A stretch of 64,000 bases of DNA from Sphingomonas alpina (lineage in GTDB: Bacteria > Pseudomonadota > Alphaproteobacteria > Sphingomonadales > Sphingomonadaceae), in contig NZ_CP061038.1 of the NCBI RefSeq assembly GCF_014490665.1, positions 434,001-498,000 on the forward strand, read 5' to 3'. This document shows positions 26,378-34,815 of the stretch, piece by piece. Below the pieces are notes generated by a model that saw nothing but the letters and a program-made list of their open reading frames with translations, was not told where the DNA came from and ran no database searches. The position numbers and the translations under genes were made by a program. The stretch's first letter is position 1; each line of letters starts with the position of its first letter.

Positions 26378-27033
26378 ATCGCCTCCATCTGCGCCGGCAG
26401 CGCCGCGACCGTCTGTGCGATGGCGTGTGCTCCCGCCGCAGTCAGTTCCTCCGGCGGATGATAGCCCCATGCCACGCCCAGCGCACGGACATTCCCGGCG
26501 CGCGCCATCATCATATCGTAGCTGGTGTCGCCGATCATCACCGTCGTCTCGGGCGATGCCCCAGCCTCGGCGATCGCAGTCTCGATCATCGAGGGATGGG
26601 GCTTGGAAGGGTGGCGATCGGCGGTCTGCAAGGTGACGAAGCGCGCCCTGATGCCATGTTCGTCAAGCACGCGAAGCAGGCCGCGATCCGACTTGCCGGT
26701 CGCGACCCCGAAGACCCAGCCAGCTGCGGCAAGGTCGTCCAATGCCGCGACCATGCCTTCGAACAGGGGTTCATCGGCAAGTGCTCCGGAGCTACGCAGA
26801 CGGAAAAAGGCCGCTTTGTAATCGTCCGCCAGCGCGCGGTGCTGCGCATCATCGGCGTGCGGCAACAGTCCACGCATCGCCTCGACCAGGCTCAGGCCGA
26901 CGATGCGGCGAATCGCGTTGCGTTCGGGCGGGACGAGGCTGTGAAGCGCGAACGCCTCCTCCATCGACTGGCAGATGCTGGCCTGGCTATCGACCAACGT
27001 GCCGTCGCAATCGAACAAAGCGAGTCGGTTCAT
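26374..27033 (-). CDS. HAD family hydrolase (phosphoglycolate phosphatase-like)
   Basis: The 219-residue protein has HAD motif I DCDGTLVDSQ, motif II ATGKSDRG, the Lys in SKPHPSM and motif IV IGDTSYDMMMARAGN, with a helical cap between. This is the Gph/PMT subgroup, usually acting on small phosphorylated metabolites. Both ends overlap neighbouring genes by 4 bases. The substrate is unknown. Confidence 0.92.
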   Translation of the reverse strand: MNRLALFDCDGTLVDSQASICQSMEEAFALHSLVPPERNAIRRIVGLSLVEAMRGLLPHADDAQHRALADDYKAAFFRLRSSGALADEPLFEGMVAALDDLAAAGWVFGVATGKSDRGLLRVLDEHGIRARFVTLQTADRHPSKPHPSMIETAIAEAGASPETTVMIGDTSYDMMMARAGNVRALGVAWGYHPPEELTAAGAHAIAQTVAALPAQMEAI

Positions 27034-27626
27034 GCCTCCATCACCTCGGCCAGTGCGGTATTGCCGCTGCGTTTCAGACCGGCGATCACGCGTGCGCGGT
27101 CGCCGGCGGATTTGTTCTGGCTCAGCTTGTGCGTGCCACGCACCGCATCGACCGTGACCTCGAATGCGATGATCGCACGGAGCATCGCGCGCTGGCGTGC
27201 CTCATCGAGCTTGTCGCGGGTCCACGGATTTTCCGGGATGATGCGCGGCTCATGCAGCGCGGCGAGGCGATCGACCTGGTCGATCAGCCCCGCTTCGTCG
27301 ACACTGCGGGCATGACCCTCGATTTCCACCGCGGTATAGTTCCAGGTCGGCACTTCCGGCGCAGGATTCGCGTACCAGTTGGGTGTGATATAGCCATCGG
27401 CGCCGGCGATGCTGAGCAATAGCCTGGCGCCGTCGAGATGCGGCGTCGCGCGATTGGCGCGCGAGACATGGAAGCGCAGCTGCCGCTCGCCAACCGCGAC
27501 GATCGGCGCATGCACCATCATCGGCCCTGCGGGCGTAACCGCGAAGATATGCGCGAAGCCGATCGCCACCGCCCAGTCGAGCATGGCGGCATCGTCGCCG
27601 GGCCGGAATGCCGGATTGGGGTGCAC
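27030..27626 (-). CDS. PaiB-like FMN-binding protein
   Basis: The 198-residue protein begins MHPNPAFRPGD and has GADGYITPNWYA, VPTWNYTAVEIEG and GTHKLSQNKS, the conserved blocks of the PaiB/FMN-binding split barrel family. In Bacillus PaiB is described as a negative regulator; in other bacteria the role is unclear and a flavin-dependent oxidoreductase function is possible. It lies 3 bases after rluC and overlaps the HAD gene. Confidence 0.9.
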   Translation of the reverse strand: MHPNPAFRPGDDAAMLDWAVAIGFAHIFAVTPAGPMMVHAPIVAVGERQLRFHVSRANRATPHLDGARLLLSIAGADGYITPNWYANPAPEVPTWNYTAVEIEGHARSVDEAGLIDQVDRLAALHEPRIIPENPWTRDKLDEARQRAMLRAIIAFEVTVDAVRGTHKLSQNKSAGDRARVIAGLKRSGNTALAEVMEA

Positions 27627-27629
27627 GGG

Positions 27630-28745
27630 CTAGTCGCGGCTGCCGCGACGGCGGCGCTCGCCCTTGCGGTCCTTGCGCAGATTCTTCGCGTGCTGCTTGG
27701 CTTGCTGCTTCTTGACCGCCTTGCTTGGCGGCGGCGGCGTGTCGAGCGGCATCATGTTGCCGAGCATCTCGTCGAAGCCGAGATGCTTCAGGCTCTCGGC
27801 GAAATGCGTCGGCAGTTCGGCCTGGATCTCGATTTCGCCGCCATCGGGATGGTCGATCCGGATGCGCCGCGAATGAAGATGCATTTTCCGGCTGATCCCG
27901 CCGGTCAGGAACGCGGCCTGCCCGCCATATTTACCGTCGCCGACAATCGGGTGGCCGATCGCTGAGAGATGCACGCGCAGCTGATGCGTGCGGCCGGTAT
28001 AGGGAATCAGTTCGAGCCAGGCGGTGTTGTTGCCGGCGCGTTCGATCACACGGTAACGGGTGCGCGCAGGGCTGCCCTCGGCTTCGTCGACATGCATCTT
28101 CTCGCCGCCGCTGCCGGGCTGCTTGGCGATCGGCAGCTCGATCATGCCGTCCTCGATCGACGGCACGCCGACGACCAGCGCCCAATAGACTTTCTTCGCA
28201 CTGCGCGAGGAGAAGGATTTGGCGAAGAACGCCGCCGCGCGCGTGGTGCGTGCGATGAGCAGTGCGCCCGACGTGTCCTTGTCGAGGCGGTGGACCAGTT
28301 TCGGGCGGCTCTCGCCGTCGAACTGCAGCCCGTCGAGCAGGCCGTCGACATGCTCGTGCGTCTTGGTCCCGCCCTGCGTGGCGAGGCCCGCCGGCTTGTT
28401 GAGCACGATCGCCTGCTTGTCGCGGTGGATGACCATCTCGCGGATATAATCGGTCTGTTCGTCGCTGAGCGGCGGGCGTTCGCGCTTCTTCGGTGCATCC
28501 TCGCGGACCGGTTCGGCCGGGGGTACTCGGATCGACTGGCCGGCGGCAATGCGGTCGCCCGGCGTCGCGCGCGCGCCGTCGACGCGCAGCTGGCCGGTGC
28601 GCGCCCATTTCGCGACGGTGGTGAAGCTGGTGTCGGGCAGATGCCGCTTGAACCAGCGGTCGAGCCGGATGCCGTCATCATCGGCGCCGACATTGAACTG
28701 GCGTACTTCGGCCTCGTTGCCGGCGGCTTTTTTCGTGTCGCTCAT
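27630..28745 (-). CDS. rluC: RluA/RluC-type 23S rRNA pseudouridine synthase
   Basis: The enzyme isomerises specific uridines in rRNA. The 371-residue protein has an N-terminal S4 RNA-binding domain (residues about 20-80, LDRWFKRHLPDT), the catalytic HRLDKDTSGALLIA with the essential Asp, and TGRTHQLRVHLSAIGHPIVGD. A long basic C-terminal tail (KKQQAKQHAKNLRKDRKGER) may add RNA contacts. The start overlaps the crcB stop by 4 bases. RluC is the best assignment; RluD-like specificity cannot be excluded. Confidence 0.92.
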   Translation of the reverse strand: MSDTKKAAGNEAEVRQFNVGADDDGIRLDRWFKRHLPDTSFTTVAKWARTGQLRVDGARATPGDRIAAGQSIRVPPAEPVREDAPKKRERPPLSDEQTDYIREMVIHRDKQAIVLNKPAGLATQGGTKTHEHVDGLLDGLQFDGESRPKLVHRLDKDTSGALLIARTTRAAAFFAKSFSSRSAKKVYWALVVGVPSIEDGMIELPIAKQPGSGGEKMHVDEAEGSPARTRYRVIERAGNNTAWLELIPYTGRTHQLRVHLSAIGHPIVGDGKYGGQAAFLTGGISRKMHLHSRRIRIDHPDGGEIEIQAELPTHFAESLKHLGFDEMLGNMMPLDTPPPPSKAVKKQQAKQHAKNLRKDRKGERRRRGSRD

Positions 28746-29119
28746 GCTACTGCCCTTATGAGCGAGAGTCCGACGAACAGCGCGACGATCGAGCCGATCA
28801 CCGATGCCAGGACATAGAGGGCGGCCATGCCCAGGTCGCCGCGCTGCAGCATGACGACCGTGTCGAGCGAAAAGGCCGAGAAAGTGGTGAAGCCACCGAG
28901 CACGCCGACCGCGAGCAGCAGGCGCCAGTTTTCACCGGGGACGGAGGTGCGGGCGAGCGTGCCGACCAGCGCGCCCATCAGGAAACCGCCGATCAGGTTC
29001 ACGGCAAGCGTGCCCCAGGGATAGGAGGGACCGAACCAGGCGAGCGTTGCGCGACCGGTCAGGAATCGCGCGCCGGAACCGACCGCGCCGCCGGCCATGA
29101 CAAGAAGAAGGGAATTCAT
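28742..29119 (-). CDS. crcB: CrcB/Fluc fluoride channel
   Basis: The 125-residue protein has four membrane helices and the family motifs GGAVGSGARFLTG, GTLAVNLIGGFLMG and GGFTTFSAFSLDT. It exports fluoride as a dual-topology dimer. It is first in a six-gene unit reaching 25467. I saw no fluoride riboswitch fold in the short upstream region. Confidence 0.95.
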   Translation of the reverse strand: MNSLLLVMAGGAVGSGARFLTGRATLAWFGPSYPWGTLAVNLIGGFLMGALVGTLARTSVPGENWRLLLAVGVLGGFTTFSAFSLDTVVMLQRGDLGMAALYVLASVIGSIVALFVGLSLIRAVA

Positions 29120-29203
29120 GGCGCCCGCGTTAGCGCGGATGACGCGGAAAGAGAAATGTTGTGGTGGCAGTCGATTATCCTGCCGTCATTCGGAACCTCG
29201 TTG

Positions 29204-29299
29204 TTCCCCGGTGAAGGCCGGGGTCCAGTTTGCAAGGTCGCTGTAAACAGGTCCCTCACATCACCGCAAACGCGTCTCAACTCGGCCTTCGCCGGGGAA
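29204..29299. repeat. intergenic inverted repeat, 'TTCCCCGGTGAAGGCCGG' type
   Basis: The left arm TTCCCCGGTGAAGGCCGG (29204-29221) and the right arm CGGCCTTCGCCGGGGAA (29283-29299) are nearly complementary with about 60 bp between. A related pair flanks 54685-54788. No gene is seen in the 29120-29325 gap. Confidence 0.75.
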
Positions 29300-29325
29300 G
29301 AGAAATATATAGGATGTAAGCTCAG

Positions 29326-30096
29326 TCAGCGCCCGTTGTTCGCCACGATATCGACATCGGTGCCGCCATCGCGGCGCTTGGTCAGGAATAGCGCGAAGGC
29401 GCCATCGTCGCGCGCCCGAGTCCCGCCCAGGACATGTTCGTCGCCCTCGGCCTGATGCTCGGCCGAAAAGCCGGCATTGGTGGTGCGGGTATAATACCAG
29501 TCGAGCACGGTCTGCAGCGGCGCCGAGGTCGCGAAACTGACCGCGCGCACGGTGCAGTTACCAGTTTCGGTGCCGGCCGCTTCGCTGACCCGCGCATCGG
29601 GATAGAGCGGCACGTCGGTGGGCATGCGTTGTGCCCAGCGCGTCGAATAGCGCAAATTTGTCGCACAGCTCGCCGTGCCCCCATTCTTCTGGCGTGCGGC
29701 AAGTGCGCCGAGCGTCAGCGATTCGCGCGCCGCGTCGCATTGCGGGCATGAACCGGCCTTGGGCGCCGGGGTGGATTTCAGCGTCTCGCTCGTCGCGGCG
29801 CCGGTCGTGCCGCGGGCGCCGGCGGCGATGCCGTCGGCAGGAACCGCGCCGGAATAGGGTCGCGCCGGCGGGCGGACGGCGTCGTTATTGGCTTGCTGCG
29901 TCAGCGTGGGATCGACCATGATCTGATCCTGCAACGCGCTCGTCAGAGCCGGATCGCGGCTATTGCCCGCTGCATTGCCGTCGATCAGCTCCTGGTCGAG
30001 CGAATCGAGATTGCGCTCACCCTCACGCGGCCCGCACGCGGCAAGCGCCACGGGCAGGACCAGAACCATCGCTCCAAAATATCGACTGCGAACCAT
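29326..30096 (-). CDS. lipoprotein of unknown function
   Basis: The 256-residue protein begins MVRSRYFGAMVLVLPVALAACGP, a lipoprotein signal with an LAAC lipobox. A variable Pro/Ala-rich region (about residues 60-110) follows, then a domain with CPQCDAAR, SCATNLRYSTRWAQRMP and VPLYPDARVSEAAG. DWYYTRTTNAGFSAEH near the end resembles a domain seen in sphingomonad lipoproteins. Four Cys could form disulfides. Function unknown. Confidence 0.78.
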   Translation of the reverse strand: MVRSRYFGAMVLVLPVALAACGPREGERNLDSLDQELIDGNAAGNSRDPALTSALQDQIMVDPTLTQQANNDAVRPPARPYSGAVPADGIAAGARGTTGAATSETLKSTPAPKAGSCPQCDAARESLTLGALAARQKNGGTASCATNLRYSTRWAQRMPTDVPLYPDARVSEAAGTETGNCTVRAVSFATSAPLQTVLDWYYTRTTNAGFSAEHQAEGDEHVLGGTRARDDGAFALFLTKRRDGGTDVDIVANNGR

Positions 30097-30253
30097 CAGA
30101 CACTCCCGCACAGGCGACAAACATGCCCGGAAATGGGTTAAGATTGCGTTGGGGACACCGGATTGAGCGCCGGGGTAGAGGGGCGGGGCGCCACAGGAGC
30201 ATCGCGGTCGATCACCACTTGCGCAGTGAACACACCGCCGCCATGTTCCGATC

Positions 30254-30475
30254 ATGTTTAACATCGCATCGATCCTGGTCGGCCTGCTGGTCCTTGTCCT
30301 CACCCTGGTGGGCTTCATCCCTTTGCTTGGCTGGCTTAACTGGCTGACCATCCCGATCGGGATCGTCGGCATCGCGCTTGGCGCGCTGTCGTCGAGCAAG
30401 GCGGGGCGCAATCTGAACATCATCCTGGTGATCATCTGCGCGATCCGCTTGTTCGTCGGCGGCGGCCTGCTCTGA
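30254..30475 (+). CDS. small membrane protein, two to three helices
   Basis: The 73-residue protein is almost entirely hydrophobic: MFNIASILVGLLVLVLTLVG, a middle helix LTIPIGIVGIALGALSS, a basic hinge SSKAGRNLN, and a last helix IILVIICAIRLFVGG. A palindromic terminator follows within 30 bases. Function unknown, but composition and the terminator support a real gene. Confidence 0.75.
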   Translation: MFNIASILVGLLVLVLTLVGFIPLLGWLNWLTIPIGIVGIALGALSSSKAGRNLNIILVIICAIRLFVGGGLL

Positions 30476-30502
30476 TCCTTCTCGCCTGAGCGGATACGAA
30501 AA

Positions 30503-30528
30503 GGCCCCGGTGATCGATCACCGGGGCC
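30503..30528. terminator. 26-bp perfect palindrome between convergent genes
   Basis: GGCCCCGGTGAT and its exact complement meet head to head, preceded by AAAA and followed after a few bases by TTT. It lies between genes ending at 30475 (+) and 30565 (-), so it could terminate both. Confidence 0.85.
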
Positions 30529-30564
30529 CCGTCGTTTCTGGCGTCGTTTTCGGCGATTTCGCCT

Positions 30565-31128
30565 TTAGCGGCAGTTGATCTGGCCGCGGTCGATCGACTG
30601 GCCGAGCACCGCGCCCGCACCGCCGCCAAGCAGCGTACCAAGCGTCTTCGACCCGCCATTGGCGATCGAATTGCCGAGCAGGCCACCAGCGATGCCGCCG
30701 ATGATCAGGCCGGTGGTGCCGTCGTTGCGGCGGCAATAATAGCGGCCATTGTTGCCGCGATAGATGCGGTCGTTGCGGCCCAGCCGGCGTGGCTGATAAT
30801 AACGGCCGTCGCGATAATATTGGTCGGCATAATAGGTACGCTGGCCGCGTTCGTAGCGGTTATAGTCGTAATTGCGATACTGGCGCCAGTCGCGCACGGA
30901 GCGGTTGCGGTCGCGGCGTGCGTCACGAATATCCTCGCGATAGTCCCGGCGGGCTTCCCGAACGTCCCGGCGCGAATCGGCGTCACGCCGGTCGCGGCGA
31001 TAGTCGCGCTGCGCGTCGCGGACATCCTCACGATATTCGCGATTGGCTTCGCGCGGATTGTCCTGTGCGACCGCCGGGATGGCGGGCAGGGCGATCGCCG
31101 CAAGTGCGGCGAGAAGTGCGATACGCAT
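30565..31128 (-). CDS. secreted glycine-zipper protein with Arg/Asp-rich repeat region
   Basis: The 187-residue protein has a signal peptide ending PAVAQ. A charged stretch of REYREDVRDAQRDYRRD type spans about residues 25-80, followed by a Tyr/Arg-rich linker. The C-terminal domain CRRNDGTTGLIIGGIAGGLL...LGGGAGAVLGQSIDRG is the 17-kDa surface antigen-like glycine zipper. The last domain is shared with the gene at 31737. Likely outer-membrane or periplasmic. Function unknown. Confidence 0.85.
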   Translation of the reverse strand: MRIALLAALAAIALPAIPAVAQDNPREANREYREDVRDAQRDYRRDRRDADSRRDVREARRDYREDIRDARRDRNRSVRDWRQYRNYDYNRYERGQRTYYADQYYRDGRYYQPRRLGRNDRIYRGNNGRYYCRRNDGTTGLIIGGIAGGLLGNSIANGGSKTLGTLLGGGAGAVLGQSIDRGQINCR

Positions 31129-31234
31129 GACGCGTTTCCTTGGTCGTGAACGATGGAGAAAGAACGCCCATGCCGCCGCCGGGTTGCGTGAACCGAAAAC
31201 TACCTTCCGTTCATCAACCCGACAGCGTTGTGGA

Positions 31235-31663
31235 TCAGCTGTTCAGACTGTGCGTCAGCGAAATTTCCGCGTTGAGCACTTTCGACACCGGGCAGTTCGC
31301 CTTGGCGTCCGCGGCGATCGCGGCGAATTGATCCGCGTCGATTCCGGCGATGGTCGCCTTCAGATCCAGTTCCGACTTGGTGATCGAAAAGCCGTCACCG
31401 TCCTTGTCGAGCGTGACCTTAGCACTGGTCTCGAGCGTGCCATCGCTGAAGCCGGCCCGGGCGAGCGCGAAGCTCAGCGCCATGGTGAAGCAGCTGGCGT
31501 GCGCGGCGGCGATCAGTTCTTCGGGGTTAGTGCCGGGTTCGTCGCCGAAGCGCGTATTGAAGGCATAGGGCGTATCCGAAAGAACGCCCGACTGAGTCGA
31601 GACATGGCCCTTGCCGTCCTTGCCGAAGCCCTCGTACCGGGCCGATCCGCTGCGCGTCGTCAT
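31235..31663 (-). CDS. OsmC/Ohr family peroxiredoxin
   Basis: The 142-residue protein has the N-terminal RSGSARYEGFGKDGKG, the first redox Cys in ELIAAAHASCFTMALS and the second in DAKANCPVSKVL, as in OsmC proteins that reduce organic hydroperoxides. Length is normal. It lies between two glycine-zipper genes on the same strand. Confidence 0.95.
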   Translation of the reverse strand: MTTRSGSARYEGFGKDGKGHVSTQSGVLSDTPYAFNTRFGDEPGTNPEELIAAAHASCFTMALSFALARAGFSDGTLETSAKVTLDKDGDGFSITKSELDLKATIAGIDADQFAAIAADAKANCPVSKVLNAEISLTHSLNS

Positions 31664-31687
31664 GTCGTGAGATCCTTTGCAGATACC

Positions 31688-31719
31688 AAAAGGGGCGCGG
31701 CATCACGCCGCGCCCCTTA
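31688..31719 (-). terminator. Rho-independent terminator of the small glycine-zipper gene
   Basis: The stem AAGGGGCGCGG/CCGCGCCCCTT has a 7-base loop and TTTT on the minus-strand 3' side. It lies about 18 bases past the stop of the gene at 31737-32051. Confidence 0.88.
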
Positions 31720-31736
31720 AGTGGTGCCGCAAAAGC

Positions 31737-32051
31737 TTAGCGGCAACGGCGCTTGCTGCCACCGCGGTCGATTTCACGACCAAGCAGGCCACCGGCGATC
31801 GCGCCGCCCAGTGTACCGACCGTGCGGTCGCCACGCGTGTCGATGGTGCGGCCGACCAATGCACCGGCAACGCCGCCGACGATCAGGCCAGTGGTGCCAT
31901 TAGGCTTGCGGCAATAGGTGCGGCCGTCACGACCGCGCCATTCGCGATATTCGTGGTTCCGCTTGCGTGCCTCCGCCTGGGCGGTGGGGAATGCCATTGT
32001 CGCCGGGATGACGAGCGAGGCGGCGGTAAGTGCCATGATGAAACTGCGCAT
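31737..32051 (-). CDS. short secreted glycine-zipper protein
   Basis: The 104-residue protein begins MRSFIMALTAASLVIPATM with a signal peptide. The C-terminal part, RTYCRKPNGTTGLIVGGVAG...GGAIAGGLLGREIDRGG, matches the 17-kDa antigen-like zipper of the protein encoded at 30565. It lacks that protein's charged middle region. The start at ATG 32051 gives the cleanest signal peptide. Confidence 0.85.
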   Translation of the reverse strand: MRSFIMALTAASLVIPATMAFPTAQAEARKRNHEYREWRGRDGRTYCRKPNGTTGLIVGGVAGALVGRTIDTRGDRTVGTLGGAIAGGLLGREIDRGGSKRRCR

Positions 32052-32170
32052 GTGATTTCCCTTTATCTGAATCAATACCGGGTCCGTAACGCTCCGTTTC
32101 TAACCCAGGTTGCATGAACCCAAAACAACGATCCGTTCATGTGCGATCGGGCGCGGCAGATCGATCCATG

Positions 32171-32188
32171 TTATCCACGTTATCCACA
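32171..32188. promoter_or_regulatory. two tandem DnaA-box-like sites
   Basis: TTATCCACG is followed at once by TTATCCACA, the latter a perfect DnaA consensus box. A weaker related 9-mer precedes them. They lie 120 bp upstream of the small glycine-zipper gene at the edge of a gene-poor kilobase. DnaA-controlled transcription or chance are both possible. Confidence 0.45.
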
Positions 32189-32867
32189 GCCGAGGCATGT
32201 CGTTTTCCTGTTGGTGCGACTCGGTTTTGATGACAGCATCATGACTGTAAGCAAGGGATGCGGAAGCGAGAAATCGCAGAAACATCAGGAGCTTATGCCG
32301 AGAGAGCGAACAGGTGCCGCAAGGAAACCATTGGCGATGTCGGCGGGATGCAGGTCCCCCGAGCCGATCGAGCAAGACCGTGAAAACGGTGGCGGTCGAA
32401 AGGAGACGAGGCAGGCATTCCAGGCGTCCTTCGAAGTCCCCGCGATGAAGAAGGGCGTTGGCTGCAGGAAGCCGGATGAGCGCGCGCTGGCCCTTCGGGA
32501 CGAGCGAGACGGATCCGGATAGAGAGTGGCCGAGGCGAGGGCCAGGGTTTCGACCCTGACTTGAGCTGGCCGCCGAGGCCGGGGTAGCTGAAGGTCGCAA
32601 GATCGTCGCACCCGGCCCCGGTGACCGAACCGCAAAGCCTGCTGCCGTTCGCGGCGCAGGGGGAGCGTGCCGCCGAAACCAGAAGGCGCGGGCATTCTTT
32701 CAGGAATGCGAAGCGGGTCGAAGTCCGGCGACAGGGGGTCGGCAGCAATGCCGGCCCCTATTTGCGTTTGGGGCTTTCCGGTCCGGTATATCAAGTCGCA
32801 CTGCCGTCCCACATTATCGCCGTTATCCCGGAACGAGTCGGTGCTTATCCCTTTTGGCTAAGGGACC
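32189..32867. other. intergenic stretch without a convincing gene
   Basis: About 680 bp hold only mutually overlapping open frames on both strands, none with a recognisable domain, signal peptide or good ribosome-binding site. Several short dyads are visible, for example around GCCGGCATTGCTGCCGACC. It may be a decayed gene or a structured RNA. I could not identify RNase P RNA, SRP RNA or tmRNA in it. Confidence 0.5.
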
Positions 32868-32924
32868 TTGTGTCCCCGCGAAGGCGGGAATCCAGTCCGG
32901 GCTCCCGCCTTCGCGGGAGCACAC
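32868..32924. repeat. short intergenic palindrome of the 2001-2090 family
   Basis: TGTCCCCGCGAAGGCGGGAA faces CTCCCGCCTTCGCGGGAGCA across 8-10 bases. The core GCGAAGGC is a variant of the GCGAAAGC core in the other copies, with the partner arm changed to match. Confidence 0.78.
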
Positions 32925-33060
32925 GGAAGGCGCAATCGCTCTCGATCGTGCCAATCCTCGCCCGAAGGGATATCCGCCAAGCAAGTCCGGGGTGACGATG
33001 GGGGCAGGCATCCGTCATCGCCATCTTCGCGAACGCCGCCGACTTCGCTACAGATCGCCA

Positions 33061-33693
33061 ATGCTTCCCGTCGCCACGCATGTCCTGCCCGAATTCGCCC
33101 CCTGGTTCGACATTGCGGGCCTCGCCGTGTTCGCCGCATCCGGCGCGCTCGCCGCCGCGAAGCGCGGGCAGACGATGGTGACGCTCGCTTTCTTCGCATT
33201 GATTACCGGGGTCGGCGGCGGCACGGTACGCGACCTGCTGATCGGTGCGCCGGTCTTCTGGATGCAGGACAGCCGCTATGCCGCGGTGTGCCTGCTCGTC
33301 GCTTTCGTGATCTGGGCAACGCCCGAACGCTGGTGGAAGGGCGCGGCGCTCGACTGGTTCGATGCTGTCGGGCTCGCCGCTTATGCGGTGTTCGGCGCGG
33401 CCAAGGCGCTGGGCTATGGTGTGCCCCCGGTCCCCGCGGTGTTAATGGGCGTCGTCACCGCCTGCGTTGGCGGCATCATCCGCGACGTGCTGGCGGGCGA
33501 GCCATCGATCCTGATGCGGCCCGAGCTCTATGTGACGGCGGCGGCACTCGCCTCGACGCTCTATATCGGCTTGGTGCTGATCGGTGCGCCGGTCGCTGTC
33601 GCCGCGACGATCGCCGCGCTGGCGGGGTTCGCGCTCCGTGCCGCCGCGATCCATTTCCGCCTTGCCCTGCCGGCCTATCGCGGGCGGCGCTGA
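33061..33693 (+). CDS. TRIC-type channel (UPF0126) family protein
   Basis: The 210-residue membrane protein has two homologous halves of three helices each. The first shows GALAAAKRGQTMVTL and GVGGGTVRDLLIGAPVFW; the second shows VLMGVVTACVGGIIRDVLAGE. This is the YicG/UPF0126 family, related to trimeric intracellular cation channels. Start ATG 33061 (MLPVATHVLP) begins directly before the first helix. The ion carried is not known. Confidence 0.9.
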   Translation: MLPVATHVLPEFAPWFDIAGLAVFAASGALAAAKRGQTMVTLAFFALITGVGGGTVRDLLIGAPVFWMQDSRYAAVCLLVAFVIWATPERWWKGAALDWFDAVGLAAYAVFGAAKALGYGVPPVPAVLMGVVTACVGGIIRDVLAGEPSILMRPELYVTAAALASTLYIGLVLIGAPVAVAATIAALAGFALRAAAIHFRLALPAYRGRR

Positions 33694-33735
33694 CCTCTTG
33701 TGCCGGGCGAGCCATTCCCCCAGCATGACTGGGTG

Positions 33736-34236
33736 ATGAGAAATCCGAGGCTCAATATGTTCGTGGCGATGCTGGCGGCCGTCCTAGTGGCGGGCTGTTC
33801 CGATCCCGTTCGGCAAGATGAGAAGCCGGCATCGAAGGACGAGGTGATCAAAGTCGCACCCGATGATGCGGCGATGGAAGCCGCGAAGCGGGAGGGGCGA
33901 CGGACATTGCCGGAATTCTGGCAACATCAGGCAAAGCCCGCCGCCGACGAATCGATGTTCTCAGTCAAATTCGATCTTCTGCCTGGACCGGCGGCCGAAT
34001 ATATCTGGGCATCGGTAGCGACGCGCGATGCGGATGGCGTTGTCGGGGTGCTGGGCAATGTGCCGGAAGCACCGGGCTATTCGATCGGCCAGAGCGTCAA
34101 GATCAACGAGGCCGACATCATCGATTGGCAATATCGCAAAGGCACGCGCATGCAGGGCCATTACACCACGCGCGTCTTGCTCGATCAAATGCCACCAGCC
34201 GAAGCGCAGGAATATCGTACCGCGCTCGGTTGGTGA
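33736..34236 (+). CDS. DUF2314 lipoprotein
   Basis: The 166-residue protein begins MRNPRLNMFVAMLAAVLVAG and has the lipobox VAGC. The domain after residue 50 has AAKREGRRTLPEFWQH, the charged start typical of DUF2314, and FSVKFDLLPGPAAEYIW and DIIDWQYRKGTRMQGHYT. Function unknown; membrane-anchored periplasmic. Confidence 0.85.
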   Translation: MRNPRLNMFVAMLAAVLVAGCSDPVRQDEKPASKDEVIKVAPDDAAMEAAKREGRRTLPEFWQHQAKPAADESMFSVKFDLLPGPAAEYIWASVATRDADGVVGVLGNVPEAPGYSIGQSVKINEADIIDWQYRKGTRMQGHYTTRVLLDQMPPAEAQEYRTALGW

Positions 34237-34254
34237 GATCGATGCCCGGCGGCG

Positions 34255-34815
34255 TCAGATCCGCACCACGCCCACTTCGCTGAACGGCTTGGGTTCGATC
34301 GGCGGCACGACCGCGTCGTTCAGTTCGCACTGCCAGAAACCGACATCGATCCACTGGCCATTCTTGTAGCCGACCTCGCGATAGACGCCGGCGCGGCGGA
34401 AACCGACCGCTTCGTGAAGAGAAATCGACCCTTCATTGGGCAAGGCGATCGCGCCGATCGCCTGAGTGAACCCTTGCGCGCGCAACGTGTCGATCAGCGC
34501 TTCGTAAAGCAGTCGGCCTGCGCCTTGGCGTTGCACCGTGCCGGCGACATAGATCGATGTCTCGACGACATAGCGATAGGCCGGACGGTCGCGGAAACGC
34601 GTCGCATAGGCATAGGCGATCACGCCGCCATCCTCATCGCCATTGGTCGCGACCATCCACGGATAGAGCCCGTCGGACGACGCCATCCGGCCGCGCATCG
34701 CGCGCGTGTCGGGTGCCTCGGTCTCGAACGACACGGTGCCGGTGAGCACATGCGGCGCGTAGATTGCGGCGATCGCGGCGGCATCCTCGGGCCGCGCTGC
34801 CCTGATCACGATCAC
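34255..34815 (-). CDS. GNAT N-acetyltransferase, phosphinothricin acetyltransferase-like
   Basis: The 186-residue enzyme has IRAARPEDAAAIAAIYAPHV at the N-terminus, VSFETEAP, and the acetyl-CoA loop VQRQGAGRLLYEALID. LHEAVGFRRAGVYREVGYKNG matches the Pat/Bar subgroup, which acetylates phosphinothricin or methionine-sulfoximine-like amines. The GTG start overlaps the sppA stop (GTGA), so the genes are co-translated. The physiological substrate is unknown. Confidence 0.9.
   Translation of the reverse strand: MIVIRAARPEDAAAIAAIYAPHVLTGTVSFETEAPDTRAMRGRMASSDGLYPWMVATNGDEDGGVIAYAYATRFRDRPAYRYVVETSIYVAGTVQRQGAGRLLYEALIDTLRAQGFTQAIGAIALPNEGSISLHEAVGFRRAGVYREVGYKNGQWIDVGFWQCELNDAVVPPIEPKPFSEVGVVRI

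Noticed and set aside
28742..29160. Fluoride riboswitch ahead of crcB
   Set aside because: The short upstream stretch shows no recognisable pseudoknot-type motif; most of the gap is an inverted repeat farther away.
32171..32188. Chromosomal replication origin
   Set aside because: Only two DnaA-type boxes and none of the genes usually near alphaproteobacterial origins are present; reported only as DnaA-box-like sites.
32285..32812. Minus-strand open frame of about 175 residues in the gene-poor region
   Set aside because: Residue composition is Arg/Pro/Ser-rich without domain or signal, several other frames overlap it on both strands, and no ribosome-binding site is seen. Treated as non-coding.
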